Positions 48,171 through 56,856 of a DNA stretch of 64,000 nt are shown here, piece after piece (position 1 is the stretch's first letter; every line of letters begins with the position of its first letter). The position numbers and the translations under genes were made by a program. The stretch lies in assembly GCF_030623445.1 (NCBI RefSeq), contig NZ_CP130613.1:2046001-2110000 (forward strand), in the 5' to 3' direction. This DNA is from Pseudogemmatithrix spongiicola (GTDB lineage: Bacteria > Gemmatimonadota > Gemmatimonadetes > Gemmatimonadales > Gemmatimonadaceae). Below the pieces are notes generated by a model that was not told the origin of the DNA, did no database searches, and worked only from the letters and a program-made list of their open reading frames with translations.

Positions 48171-49070
48171 TCACAGCGCCGATTCGATGCGGTGATCCAG
48201 CAAGGTGCGGACCAGCGGCGGGGCGAACTGGCGCCGCACCGTGACGGCGAAGAACTCCTCGTAGAGATCGGGCACGGCACAGTACTCGTGCAGCGTGCCG
48301 CGCCGCAGTTCGTCGCGCACGACGACGGCGGGCACCAACGCGACGGCCTGCAGGTCGCGCGCCAGGAGGCGCAGCATCGCCATGTCGTCCACCTCGGCGA
48401 CGACCGTCGGCCGGATGCCGGCGCGTTCGCAGAGCACGTCGAAGCCGCTGCGCAGTTCGCTGTCGCGGCTGGGCAGGATGAGCGGCACCTTGCCCACGTC
48501 CTCGGGGAAACGGAACGCCCGGCCGCGGCGCCGATGCCCGACGAGGCTCACCTGCTGGCGCGCGATGCGTTGGCAGCGCCACGCATGCTCGGCGTCCTCG
48601 TGCACGCGTCGGTTGGCGAGCACCACGTCCAGCGTGTGCGCGCGGAGGCGGGCCAGCAGCTCGCCCAGCGATGCCGATTGCAGCACGAGGCTGACGTCGG
48701 GCACCCCGAGCAGGGGCGCGACGAAGCTGCGCTGGAAGTTGCGCGAGAGCGTGGCGACGGCACCGATGCGGACGACTTGCCGCGCCGCCTCACGCCCCTC
48801 GCGCAGCGTCGCGACGAGTTCCTGCCCCGCCCCGACGATCTGCTCGGCATACTCGAGCGCGATGCGTCCGGCCTCGGTGAGCGTGAGCTGCCGCCCCTGG
48901 CGCTGGAAGAGGGGCTGGCCGAGGCGTGCCTCGAGCTGTCGGATCTGCGTGGACAGCGCGGATTGCGACACGCGGAGATGGGCGGCGGCGCGGGTGAGGT
49001 GGCCTTCCTTGGCGACCGCCCAGAAGTACAGCAGGTGGTGGTAGTTGAGCGTCGGGAGGCGCGATTCCAT
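48171..49070 (-). CDS. LysR-family regulator, NhaR-like, divergent from dabBA
   Basis: A 299-residue LysR regulator. The winged helix-turn-helix is at about 5-65 (LNYHHLLYFWAVAKEGHLTRAAAHLRVSQSALSTQIRQLEARL), with the YHHL-YFW opening that is typical of the NhaR subgroup. A periplasmic-binding-protein-like effector domain follows (about 95-290). ATG at 49070 is the natural start; the frame is open upstream but AT-rich sequence there is the promoter region. It is read away from dabB, with the two start codons 93 bases apart. Control of the carbon-uptake genes is inferred from this arrangement. Confidence 0.9.
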   Translation of the reverse strand: MESRLPTLNYHHLLYFWAVAKEGHLTRAAAHLRVSQSALSTQIRQLEARLGQPLFQRQGRQLTLTEAGRIALEYAEQIVGAGQELVATLREGREAARQVVRIGAVATLSRNFQRSFVAPLLGVPDVSLVLQSASLGELLARLRAHTLDVVLANRRVHEDAEHAWRCQRIARQQVSLVGHRRRGRAFRFPEDVGKVPLILPSRDSELRSGFDVLCERAGIRPTVVAEVDDMAMLRLLARDLQAVALVPAVVVRDELRRGTLHEYCAVPDLYEEFFAVTVRRQFAPPLVRTLLDHRIESAL

Positions 49071-49163
49071 TGTTCTTTTTTCGCGATGTGTTTGATATAA
49101 AGTATGTATTTTACAGAACGATAGGAAGCGCCGAGATTCCGTGTGTCCCTTCCCGGAGTCTCT
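49071..49163. promoter_or_regulatory. Divergent lysR/dabB control region
   Basis: A 93-base region between the two start codons. Bases 49081-49120 are only 13 of 40 G or C, far below the surrounding GC content, with TTTGATATAAAGTATGTATT as the core. LysR regulators bind T-N11-A boxes in such positions; several candidate pairs exist here but no clear palindrome, so the exact site is not called. Confidence 0.5.
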
Positions 49164-50717
49164 GTGCCCGACCTTGCCTTCGCTCCGCTCGCCTGGCTGC
49201 TGCCCGGCGCGCTTGTCGCCGCCGCGCTGCTCGTGCGCTGGCGGCCGCACGCCGCGTGGACCATCGGCGAGCGCGTCACGCTCGCCGCGCCCGTGTTCGC
49301 CCTCCTCGCCGTGCCCGCGCTCGCGCCAGCCGCCCGCGTGATGGCCTTCCTCATCGCGGCCCTCGGGGCCATCACCCTGCGCTTCTCGCGCCGCTACCTC
49401 GACGGCGAGGCGGACGGGCCGCGCTACGTGCAGTGGTTCCTGCTGGCCGTCGCCGGCGCCTCGCTCGTCACGGTGTCCCGCGACCTCATCGTCACCGGTC
49501 TCGCTTGGACGCTGACCTCGCTGGCCCTGCACCAGCTGCTCACCGTCGGACCGGCGCGCGCCGCCGCGGAGATCGCCGCGCACAAGAAGTTCCTGCTGAG
49601 CCGCGTCGCCGACCTCGCGGTCGCGACGGCCGTCATCCTCATCGCGACCGCCTTCGGCACCACCGACATCCCGCGCCTCCTCGAGGCCGCAGGCACGGGA
49701 GAGATACCCGGCACGGCCACCGCCGGCACGCTGCTCCTCGCCGGCGCGATCATCCTGCGTTCGGCGCAGCTGCCCTTTCACGGCTGGCTCATCCAGGTCA
49801 TGGAAGCCCCCACACCGGTGAGCGCGCTGCTGCACGCCGGTGTCATCAACCTCGGCGCCTACGTGGCCATCAGTCTCGCGCCACTCTTCGTCGCCGTGCC
49901 CGCGGCGCTCACGCTGCTGGCGCTTGCGGGCCTCGCCTCGGCGACGCTCGCGGCGCTCGTCATGCGTACGCGCGGCAGCGTGAAGGGGGCGCTCGCGTGG
50001 TCCACCTGCGCCCAGATGGGCTTCGTGCTCGTCGAAGTCGGCCTCGGGGCCTTCGACCTCGCGCTGCTGCACATCGTCGCGCACGGTGCCTACAAGGCCA
50101 ACGCCTTCCTCGCCTCCGGCAGCGGCGTTCATGTCGCCGCCCAGCAGCTGCGCGCGGGCGATGCCCTGCGGAGCCGCGCCCCGCTCGCGCCCGAGGAGGG
50201 GCTGGGGCGCTGGCTCGCGGCCATCGCGGTCGTCGCCGCCGCGTTGGCTGCGGCCCGCATGACGCAAACATGGACCCCCACCACGCCGTCGCTGTTGCTG
50301 AGCGCCACGGTGGTCGCGCTCGCGCTGATCCCCGCCCTCGCCACCCTGCGGCTCGCCGATGGATCTGCGTCCCTCCGCAGCGGCCTCGGCATCATCCTCG
50401 GCCTCCCCGCCCTCTACGCCATCTGGCATGCCGTGCTCGCCCCGATCGCGCCGAGCGCCGCGACGCTGCCTGTCCCGGCCTGGGTTGCCGCGCTCGTCAT
50501 CGCGGGCTTTGCCGCCGCGCTGGCCGTGCAGGTCACCGTCGCCCAGGCGCCGCAGGGACGCCTCGCCCGCGCGCTGTATCCACACGCGCTCGCCGGATTC
50601 CATCTCGACGCCGTGTTCACGCGGCTCACGTTCCGTCTCTGGCCGCCGACCATCACCGCGCCCGCCGTCCGTCAGCGGCGTGAGCGTTCACCCCTTCGCA
50701 TCGAGCGTGCCGCGTGA
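49164..50717 (+). CDS. dabB: Proton-conducting membrane transporter DabB (NuoL/MrpA-like)
   Basis: A 517-residue membrane protein of the NuoL/ND5/MrpA proton-channel family, with about 14 hydrophobic segments. Seen: the ion-path signature QLPFHGWLIQVMEAPTPVSALLHAGVINLGAY (around 195-225) and later WSTCAQMGFVLVEVG. Genes of this type next to a DUF2309 gene encode DabB, the membrane partner of DabA. GTG at 49164 is chosen over an earlier GTG (49143) because a GGAG lies at the right distance upstream. It overlaps dabA by four bases (GTGA). It would let cations flow down their gradient to power DabA. Confidence 0.9.
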   Translation: MPDLAFAPLAWLLPGALVAAALLVRWRPHAAWTIGERVTLAAPVFALLAVPALAPAARVMAFLIAALGAITLRFSRRYLDGEADGPRYVQWFLLAVAGASLVTVSRDLIVTGLAWTLTSLALHQLLTVGPARAAAEIAAHKKFLLSRVADLAVATAVILIATAFGTTDIPRLLEAAGTGEIPGTATAGTLLLAGAIILRSAQLPFHGWLIQVMEAPTPVSALLHAGVINLGAYVAISLAPLFVAVPAALTLLALAGLASATLAALVMRTRGSVKGALAWSTCAQMGFVLVEVGLGAFDLALLHIVAHGAYKANAFLASGSGVHVAAQQLRAGDALRSRAPLAPEEGLGRWLAAIAVVAAALAAARMTQTWTPTTPSLLLSATVVALALIPALATLRLADGSASLRSGLGIILGLPALYAIWHAVLAPIAPSAATLPVPAWVAALVIAGFAAALAVQVTVAQAPQGRLARALYPHALAGFHLDAVFTRLTFRLWPPTITAPAVRQRRERSPLRIERAA

Positions 50718-53215
50718 CCGCCACTCCGACCCTTTTCCCCGTCGATCCGACGACGCGTGCCCAAGTGCGCGCGCACATCGACGCCGCCTGCGCCCGGATC
50801 GCGCCGGCGTGGCCGCTGGACCGCTTGATCGCCGTCAATCCGTACTGGGGATGGACCGACCGGCCCATCGCCGATGCGGCGGCGACGATCGGCGCGACGG
50901 CCTCGGCACCGATGCTCATGCCACGCTCCTGGTACCGCGCGCAGCGCGCGGCGGGGCTCATTCCGGATGAGGCGATCGAGACCGCCATCAAGCGTCGTGG
51001 ACTCGCGCTGCGCAAGGACGACGTGCTCGCCGCGCTCTACGCGGACGCGCCAGAGCTTCCGCACCATCCGCTCGTGAGCGAGCTGCGCGACGCGCAGCGC
51101 GATCCCGCGCGCGAGGTGCTCTGGCGCGACTACCTGCTGCAGCAGGTCGGCCAGACCTGCGAGGCCTACTTCGACGCCGCGCAGGCGCCGTGGGCTGCCG
51201 TCGCCCCGGATGGCCTCTACGCCTTCTGGCGCGAGCTCATGCTCACGGACCGCACGCCGCAGTTGCTCCTGGGCGCGCCGGACATCCGCGATGCCGCCGG
51301 CGAACTTCCCGACACTGCCGAGGCGCTGATCGCCGAGGCGCTGGACACCCTCGCGCTCCCGCGTGCGGCGCGCACGACCTACCTCACGGCCGTGCTGCTC
51401 TCGGTGATCGGGTGGGCGAGTGCGGCGGCGCACCGGCGCTTCGAGGCCCGGCTGCGCCATGCGGACGACGAGACCATCGTCGAACTGCTCGCCGTGCGCC
51501 TCGGCTGGGAGCTGCTCTTGTACCGCACCGCGACCGCCAGCGACCTGCCTTCGCGCTGGACGCAGGATCGGCGCCGCTGGCAGGACCTCGCCGAGGCCGT
51601 ACCCCGCGCGCAGGAGCCGGAGTGGATCCTGCAGCGGGCCTTCGAGGTCCGGTACCAAGAGAAGCTGGCGAATGCCCTCGCGTGGCACCCGACGTTGCGC
51701 CACGCCGACTCCGGCGCAGCCGCGCCGGCCACGGTGAGCGCGCAGGCGGTGTTCTGCATCGACGTGCGCAGCGAAGTCTTCCGCCGCCACCTCGAGGACT
51801 GCGACGGCGGCATCCACACGCTCGGCTTCGCCGGCTTCTTCGGCGTGCCGCTCGAGTACCAGCCGCTGCTGGGCGCCTCGCGCCCGCAACTCCCCGGCCT
51901 GCTCGCGCCCGGGGTCGTCGCGGAAGATCGGGGCGAGGGCGTCGACACGCTGCGCGGCGCGATCGTCGCGCAGGGCAGTGCGCGTGCCCAGTGGAAGGGT
52001 GTGGCGGGTGGCGTGCCGTCGACCTTCGCGTTCGTCGAGTCCACCGGACTCGCCGCCGCATTCCGCATGCTGCGCGCGAGCTTCGAGCCGGAGCGCGCGA
52101 AGGGCGACGCGCGCCGCTACGGGCTCGACGCCGGCGAGGGACACGTCGTGCCGACGCTCACGCGGCGCAGCGACGGATCGGCGCTCGACGGCGCCGCCAA
52201 GGTCGATATCGCGGCCGGCATCCTGCGCGGCATGTCGCTGACGCAGGGCTTCGCGCCGCTGGTCGCGTTCATCGGTCACGGCGCGCTGGTGGTGAACAAT
52301 CCGCAGGCGGCAGGCCTCGCCTGCGGCGCCTGCGGCGGGCAGTCCGGCGAGATCAACGCACGCGTCGCGGCGGGCCTGCTGAACGAGCCGGCGGTGCGCA
52401 GCGGGTTGCGCGAGAGGGGCATCGAGATCCCCGACCGCACGCGATTCGTCGGTGGCCTGCACGACACCACGACGGACGACCTGCTGTTCTTCCCCGACGC
52501 CGAGACCGCGGCCTCGCATGCGCAGGTGTTGGCGGAGTTCCGGGCGGCCTGCGCCCGCGCGTCGCGACGTACGCGGGCCGAGCGGGCAGCACGGCTCGGC
52601 ATCGAGACGAGCGATCCGTTCGCCCTCGCCGACGCGCTGCGCCATCGCGCCGCCGACTGGTCCGAGGTTCGCCCCGAGTGGGCGCTGGCCGGCAACGCCG
52701 CATTCATCGCGGCACCGCGACGCCGCACGCGCGCGCTCGACCTCAAGGGACGTGCCTTCCTGCACGAGTACGATGAGCGCCGCGACGCGGACCACGGCGT
52801 GCTGGAGCTGATTCTCACCGCGCCGGTCGTGGTCGCGCACTGGATCAACTTCCAGTACTGGGCCTCGACGGTGGATCCGAGCCGCTTCGGGAGCGGCGAC
52901 AAGACGCGGCACAACGTCGCGGGCGGTAGCCTTGGCGTGTACGAAGGGGCTGGCGGCGACCTGCGCATCGGGCTCGCGCAGCAGTCGGTGCACGATGGCA
53001 CGCGCTTCGTGCACGATCCGATGCGGCTCGGGGTGTACCTCGAGGCGGGCGAGGCGGCCATCGACGCCATTCTCGCCAAGCACGCGCATGTACGCGCGCT
53101 CGTCGAGCACGAGTGGATGTTCCTCTACCGCATCGACCCGGAGACGAGCAGCGTCACGCTGCGCACGCGCAGTGGCTGGGAACCGATCGCCAGCGGGAAC
53201 GCGGCGCGCTGGTAG
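50714..53215 (+). CDS. dabA: Inorganic-carbon uptake protein DabA (DUF2309, carbonic-anhydrase-like)
   Basis: An 833-residue DUF2309 protein, the usual DabA length. Candidate zinc-site residues of the beta-carbonic-anhydrase-like centre are present and spaced as in characterised DabA: C348 and D350 in VFCIDVRSE, H522 in FIGHGALVV, and C537 in AGLACGACGG. It starts at a GTG overlapping the dabB stop. With DabB it would hydrate CO2 to bicarbonate in one direction in the cytoplasm, using ion-motive force. The call is firm; a CO2-accumulating role in this organism is inferred. Confidence 0.93.
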   Translation: MTATPTLFPVDPTTRAQVRAHIDAACARIAPAWPLDRLIAVNPYWGWTDRPIADAAATIGATASAPMLMPRSWYRAQRAAGLIPDEAIETAIKRRGLALRKDDVLAALYADAPELPHHPLVSELRDAQRDPAREVLWRDYLLQQVGQTCEAYFDAAQAPWAAVAPDGLYAFWRELMLTDRTPQLLLGAPDIRDAAGELPDTAEALIAEALDTLALPRAARTTYLTAVLLSVIGWASAAAHRRFEARLRHADDETIVELLAVRLGWELLLYRTATASDLPSRWTQDRRRWQDLAEAVPRAQEPEWILQRAFEVRYQEKLANALAWHPTLRHADSGAAAPATVSAQAVFCIDVRSEVFRRHLEDCDGGIHTLGFAGFFGVPLEYQPLLGASRPQLPGLLAPGVVAEDRGEGVDTLRGAIVAQGSARAQWKGVAGGVPSTFAFVESTGLAAAFRMLRASFEPERAKGDARRYGLDAGEGHVVPTLTRRSDGSALDGAAKVDIAAGILRGMSLTQGFAPLVAFIGHGALVVNNPQAAGLACGACGGQSGEINARVAAGLLNEPAVRSGLRERGIEIPDRTRFVGGLHDTTTDDLLFFPDAETAASHAQVLAEFRAACARASRRTRAERAARLGIETSDPFALADALRHRAADWSEVRPEWALAGNAAFIAAPRRRTRALDLKGRAFLHEYDERRDADHGVLELILTAPVVVAHWINFQYWASTVDPSRFGSGDKTRHNVAGGSLGVYEGAGGDLRIGLAQQSVHDGTRFVHDPMRLGVYLEAGEAAIDAILAKHAHVRALVEHEWMFLYRIDPETSSVTLRTRSGWEPIASGNAARW

Positions 53216-53236
53216 GCGCCGGAGCAGGAAGAACGT

Positions 53237-53269
53237 CAGCGGGGTCGGTGCTTGGCACCGACCCCGCTG
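53237..53269. terminator. Two-way terminator hairpin after dabA
   Basis: Fifteen perfect pairs (53237-53251 with 53255-53269) around a TTG loop, between convergent stops at 53215 and 53291. Confidence 0.85.
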
Positions 53270-53290
53270 TGCTTGGTGTCCCCGACGGCG

Positions 53291-53668
53291 TCAGCGCTGC
53301 CGCGTGCCCGTGAAGCGGGCGCCGCCCTGCCCGGCGAAGTCCACGTAGCCGTTCAGCGAGTCGGCCGTGACGATGCGCGCCGTGTAGGTCAGGACCATGC
53401 CTTCGCCGGCGCCGCTCGGCGAGAGCACGAACGACAGCGTGTCCCCGTACACCGTCCCCGAGATGGTGCGCGAGCCCATCGCATTGGACGTGTAGGTCCC
53501 CGTGACTTTGTCGCCCTCCTGCTTGAGCTCGAGGACCGGATAGCCCGTGCCGTTGTCGGTCACGACGGCGAGCTGCCAGCGTCCGGTGAGATCGTGCAGG
53601 ATGGATGCGGTGGCGGCGGTGGCAAAGGCCGCGACGAGCAGTGCGGCGGCGAGAATGCGGCGGGACAT
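53291..53668 (-). CDS. Small exported beta-rich protein (hypothetical)
   Basis: A 125-residue protein with a signal peptide (MSRRILAAALLVAAFATAATA) and a mature domain of alternating beta segments (GRWQLAVVTDNG, LELKQEGDKVTGTYTSN, SGTVYGDTLSFVLS, ARFTGTRQR). The plan looks like a small lipocalin-like or calycin-type barrel, but no known family is certain. ATG at 53668 with an AGGAG ribosome site nine bases upstream, located inside the end of the flavin reductase gene; the two genes are separated by only five bases and are almost certainly co-transcribed. Function unknown. Confidence 0.68.
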   Translation of the reverse strand: MSRRILAAALLVAAFATAATASILHDLTGRWQLAVVTDNGTGYPVLELKQEGDKVTGTYTSNAMGSRTISGTVYGDTLSFVLSPSGAGEGMVLTYTARIVTADSLNGYVDFAGQGGARFTGTRQR

Positions 53669-53673
53669 GGAAA

Positions 53674-54303
53674 TCACTCCTTGGGAACGACCGTCGGTCG
53701 GTTGAGTCGGAAGATAGCCTGCGGCGTGACATGCGCCCACTCGTCACGGCCCATCCGCGCGGCCGGATGCACCTTGGCGGTATCGGGCAGTCCGTCGGAC
53801 GCGAGCACGTCGTCACGTACCCACAGATGCAGCACCTCGCCGAGGACCCAGGTACCATGCATGGGTCCCGAGCCTTGGGGGACAATCTGGAACACGCGGC
53901 ACTCGAGTGCCGCCGGTGCCTCGGCGACACGCGGTGGCTTCACCACCACGCTCGGCACGCGCGTAAAGCCTGCGACGTCGAACTCGTCGACGTCCGGGGG
54001 ATACGGCGCCGAGGCCTGGTTCACGCGCTCGGCCATCTCGCGCGAGACGAGGTTGATCGTGAACTCGCCCGTCTCGCGGATGTTGCGCAGCGTGTCCTTG
54101 GGATTGCCGTGACGGTCCGCGGTCGGGCAGATGGCGACCCCTTGCGGACTCTGGCCGCCCATGGCGAAGAACGAGAACGGCGCGAGGTTGCCGACACCAG
54201 CCGCGCTGATCGTCGAGACGAAGGCGATCGGGCGCGGCGCGATGAGCGGCGTCAACCAACGATGACGCTCGACCGGCAAGAGCTCTGCGAGTGCGATGTC
54301 CAT
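53674..54303 (-). CDS. Flavin reductase-like FMN-binding split-barrel protein
   Basis: A 209-residue flavin reductase-like protein. Seen: RPIAFVSTISAAGVGNLAPFSFF near residue 24, and the block DTLRNIRETGEFTINLVSREMAERVN, both typical of the FMN-binding split barrel. ATG at 54303. It lies 25 bases after hmgA in the same direction. Family members reduce flavins or act as oxidoreductases on aromatic compounds, so a link to tyrosine breakdown is likely but not shown. No second enzyme domain is present. Confidence 0.85.
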   Translation of the reverse strand: MDIALAELLPVERHRWLTPLIAPRPIAFVSTISAAGVGNLAPFSFFAMGGQSPQGVAICPTADRHGNPKDTLRNIRETGEFTINLVSREMAERVNQASAPYPPDVDEFDVAGFTRVPSVVVKPPRVAEAPAALECRVFQIVPQGSGPMHGTWVLGEVLHLWVRDDVLASDGLPDTAKVHPAARMGRDEWAHVTPQAIFRLNRPTVVPKE

Positions 54304-54328
54304 GGGCGCGAGGCGACGCGCGCGCCGC

Positions 54329-55510
54329 TCAGCTCGTCGGCGGCGAGAAGCCCTGCCCGCCTTCGATCCAGCTGAACATGTAGTTCTTGTCCTCGTACGG
54401 CGTGATGGCCTTCGCCACCTTGAGCGGCCGGAACGAGTCCATCATGACGGCCAGTTCGTTGGTGTGCGTCTGGCCGATGCTCGCTTCGTAGCGGCCCGGG
54501 TGCGGGCCGTGCGGGATTCCGTCGGGATGATGCGTGATGCTGCCGTACTCGATGCCCTTGCGCGACATGAACTCGCTCGAGGCATAGAACAGCACCTCGT
54601 CGGAATCCACGTTGGAGTGGTTGTACGGCGCGGGAATCGCCTGCGGATGGAAGTCGTACGGGCGCGGGCAGAACGAGCAGATGACGAATCCGTCGCCCTG
54701 GAAGGTCTGGTGCACCGGCGGCGGCTGGTGGACCTTGCCGACGATGGGTTCGAAGTCGTGGATGTTGAACGCCCAGGGATAGAACTGCCCGTCCCAGCCG
54801 ACCACATCGAGCGGATGGTGATCGAGCACGATCTCGTTAAGCCCGTTGTACTGCTTGATGACGATCGGGAAATCGCCCTTCTGGTCGTAGGTCTTGAGTT
54901 CGCGCGGCACGCGAATGTCGCGCTCGGAGTACGGCGCGCCTTCCACGAGCTGGCCCACGTTGTTGAGATAACGCTTCGGCGGCCGCACATGCCCGCGCGA
55001 TTCCATCACCAGCAGCTTGGCCGGCTTCGTGAACTTGTAGCGATGCAGGATGTGGCGATGGATGACGAGATAGTCGCCGGGGATGATCGGCAGGTCGCCG
55101 TACTGCGTCTCCAGCGTGCCTTCGCCTTCCGCGACGTAGACCACTTCGTCGCCCTGCGCATTCCTATAGAGGTGCTCGTCCTGCTTGTCGGGCGCCACGT
55201 ACAGCATGGCGATGTCGTCGTTGAACAGCAACGGCACGCGGTTGAGCGTGGGGCTGCCGCCGCGGGCGATCTGCGCCGTCTTGAAGTGGCGGTGCTTGAG
55301 CGTCTTGTCGGGATCCGCCTCGTAGGGCGTTTCCAACAGGCGGCGCACGGCCTTCACCGTCGTCGGCGGGTGGATGTGGTACAGCAGGGCCGCCGGCCCC
55401 GTGAAGCCCTCGATGCCGACGAGCTGCTCGTTGTAGATGCCGCCCTCCGGCTTGGGAAACGCGATGTGCCGCTTGCGCGGGATCTTCCCCAGCGTGTGGT
55501 AGAACGGCAT
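54329..55510 (-). CDS. hmgA: Homogentisate 1,2-dioxygenase
   Basis: A 393-residue cupin-fold dioxygenase matching the bacterial homogentisate dioxygenase type. Seen: PFYHTLGKIPRKRHIAFPKPEGGIYNEQLVG at the start, GDYLVIHRHILHRYKF, and the metal-site region FCPRPYDFHPQAIPAPYNHSNVDSDEVLFY with SITHHPDGIPHGPHPG. It opens the aromatic ring of homogentisate to give maleylacetoacetate. ATG at 55510; the first base of its start codon overlaps the last base of the hppD stop. It is read as part of hppD-hmgA-flavin reductase. Confidence 0.93.
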   Translation of the reverse strand: MPFYHTLGKIPRKRHIAFPKPEGGIYNEQLVGIEGFTGPAALLYHIHPPTTVKAVRRLLETPYEADPDKTLKHRHFKTAQIARGGSPTLNRVPLLFNDDIAMLYVAPDKQDEHLYRNAQGDEVVYVAEGEGTLETQYGDLPIIPGDYLVIHRHILHRYKFTKPAKLLVMESRGHVRPPKRYLNNVGQLVEGAPYSERDIRVPRELKTYDQKGDFPIVIKQYNGLNEIVLDHHPLDVVGWDGQFYPWAFNIHDFEPIVGKVHQPPPVHQTFQGDGFVICSFCPRPYDFHPQAIPAPYNHSNVDSDEVLFYASSEFMSRKGIEYGSITHHPDGIPHGPHPGRYEASIGQTHTNELAVMMDSFRPLKVAKAITPYEDKNYMFSWIEGGQGFSPPTS

Positions 55511-56634
55511 TACAGGTTGCCTCGCTTGGCCTGCTCGCGCTCGATGCTCTCGAACAGCGCCTTGAAGTTGCCGGCCCCGAAGCTCTTCGCGCCCTTACGC
55601 TGGATGATCTCGAAGAACAGCGTCGGGCGATCCTGCACCGGCTTCGTGAAGATCTGCAGCAAGTAGCCTTCGTCGTCGCGGTCCACGAGGATGCCCAGCT
55701 CGGCCAGCGGCGCGATGTCCTCGTCGATCTTGCCGACGCGGTCGAGCACCGTCTCGTAGTAGGTGCGCGGGATCGTGAGGAACTCCACGCCGCGGCTCTT
55801 CAGCGCCCGCACCGTCCTGATGATGTCGTCCGTGGCGACCGCGATGTGCTGCACGCCGGGACCGCGGTAGAAGTCGAGGTATTCCTCGATCTGCGACTTC
55901 TTCTTGCCCTGCGCCGGCTCGTTAATCGGGAACTTGATGCGCCCGTTGCCGTTGCTCATGACCTTCGACATCAGCGCCGAGTACTCGGTGCTGATGGTCT
56001 TGTCGTCGAAGGACAGCAGGTTGTAGAAGCCGAGCACGTCGGAGTAGAACTGCACCCAGTGGTTCATCTTGCCGAGCTCGACGTTGCCGACGCAGTGGTC
56101 GACGTACTTCAGGCCCACCGGCTCCGGCTGGAAGGGCGAATCGGCCGCGATGAAGCCCGGCATAAACAGGCCCTTGTAATTGCGGCGCTCGACGATCGAG
56201 TGGATGGTGTCGCCGTAGGTGCGGATGCCGGCGACGACGATCTCGCCGTGCTCGTCCTTGAGCACCGTCGGCTCCTGCACGCTCACCGCCCCGCGTTCGA
56301 TGGCCTTCGCGTAGGCATCGCGGCAGTCATCCACCCAGAACGCCATGTCGCGCACGCCGTCGCCGTGCTTGGCGATGTGCGCGGCGATCTCGCCCTCGGG
56401 GCCCATCGGCGTCGTGAGGATGAGGCGGATCTTGCCCTGCTCGAGCAGGTATGAAGCGCGGTCGCGCACGCCCGTCTCGGGGCCGCGGTAGGCAACGAGC
56501 TTGAAGCCGAACGCCGCGCGGTAGAAGAGCTGCGACTGCTTCGCGTTCCCGACCCAGAACTCGATGTAGTCGGTTCCGTTGATGGGGAAAGTATCGTGGG
56601 CGGTTTCCGCGACGGGCTTGGTGGCGGTAGTCAT
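55510..56634 (-). CDS. hppD: 4-hydroxyphenylpyruvate dioxygenase
   Basis: A 374-residue vicinal-oxygen-chelate enzyme. The iron ligands are H180 (YVDHCVGN), H263 (GVQHIAVA) and E342 (PTLFFEIIQ). The C-terminal [21 protein letters not shown] helix is also typical of HppD. It converts 4-hydroxyphenylpyruvate to homogentisate, the step before HmgA. ATG at 56634. It heads the tyrosine-degradation run hppD-hmgA-flavin reductase-small exported protein. The 222 bases upstream hold its promoter; no certain boxes were identified. Confidence 0.95.
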   Translation of the reverse strand: MTTATKPVAETAHDTFPINGTDYIEFWVGNAKQSQLFYRAAFGFKLVAYRGPETGVRDRASYLLEQGKIRLILTTPMGPEGEIAAHIAKHGDGVRDMAFWVDDCRDAYAKAIERGAVSVQEPTVLKDEHGEIVVAGIRTYGDTIHSIVERRNYKGLFMPGFIAADSPFQPEPVGLKYVDHCVGNVELGKMNHWVQFYSDVLGFYNLLSFDDKTISTEYSALMSKVMSNGNGRIKFPINEPAQGKKKSQIEEYLDFYRGPGVQHIAVATDDIIRTVRALKSRGVEFLTIPRTYYETVLDRVGKIDEDIAPLAELGILVDRDDEGYLLQIFTKPVQDRPTLFFEIIQRKGAKSFGAGNFKALFESIEREQAKRGNL

Positions 56635-56650
56635 AGGAACGGCAGTGGTG

Positions 56651-56670
56651 AGTTGGGAGTTGGGAGTTGG
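56651..56670 (+). repeat. Tandem GTTGGGA repeat, single arm
   Basis: AGTTGGGAGTTGGGAGTTGG contains about three tandem copies of the 7-base unit GTTGGGA, the same unit as in the hairpin at 62815-62887. No opposite arm is found nearby, so it looks like half of that type of element. It lies in the 222-base gap upstream of hppD; a 10-base palindrome AACTGCAGTT (56846-56855) ends the same gap and also occurs beside the 62815 element (62811-62820). Confidence 0.55.
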
Positions 56671-56856
56671 AAGCGAACGGCGACCGCATCACCGCGCGCG
56701 CTAGGCGGCGCGGTGCTCACCTCTCAGTTATGCGCCGCGGGCGCCGGTGCGGGCGCTGGTCCACCAGCGGCCCCACACACTCGCGTTTTGCCACGTCTGG
56801 ATGGGCATATCAACTCCGGTTCGGAGGACCCCTTCAATATACAAGAACTGCAGTTG

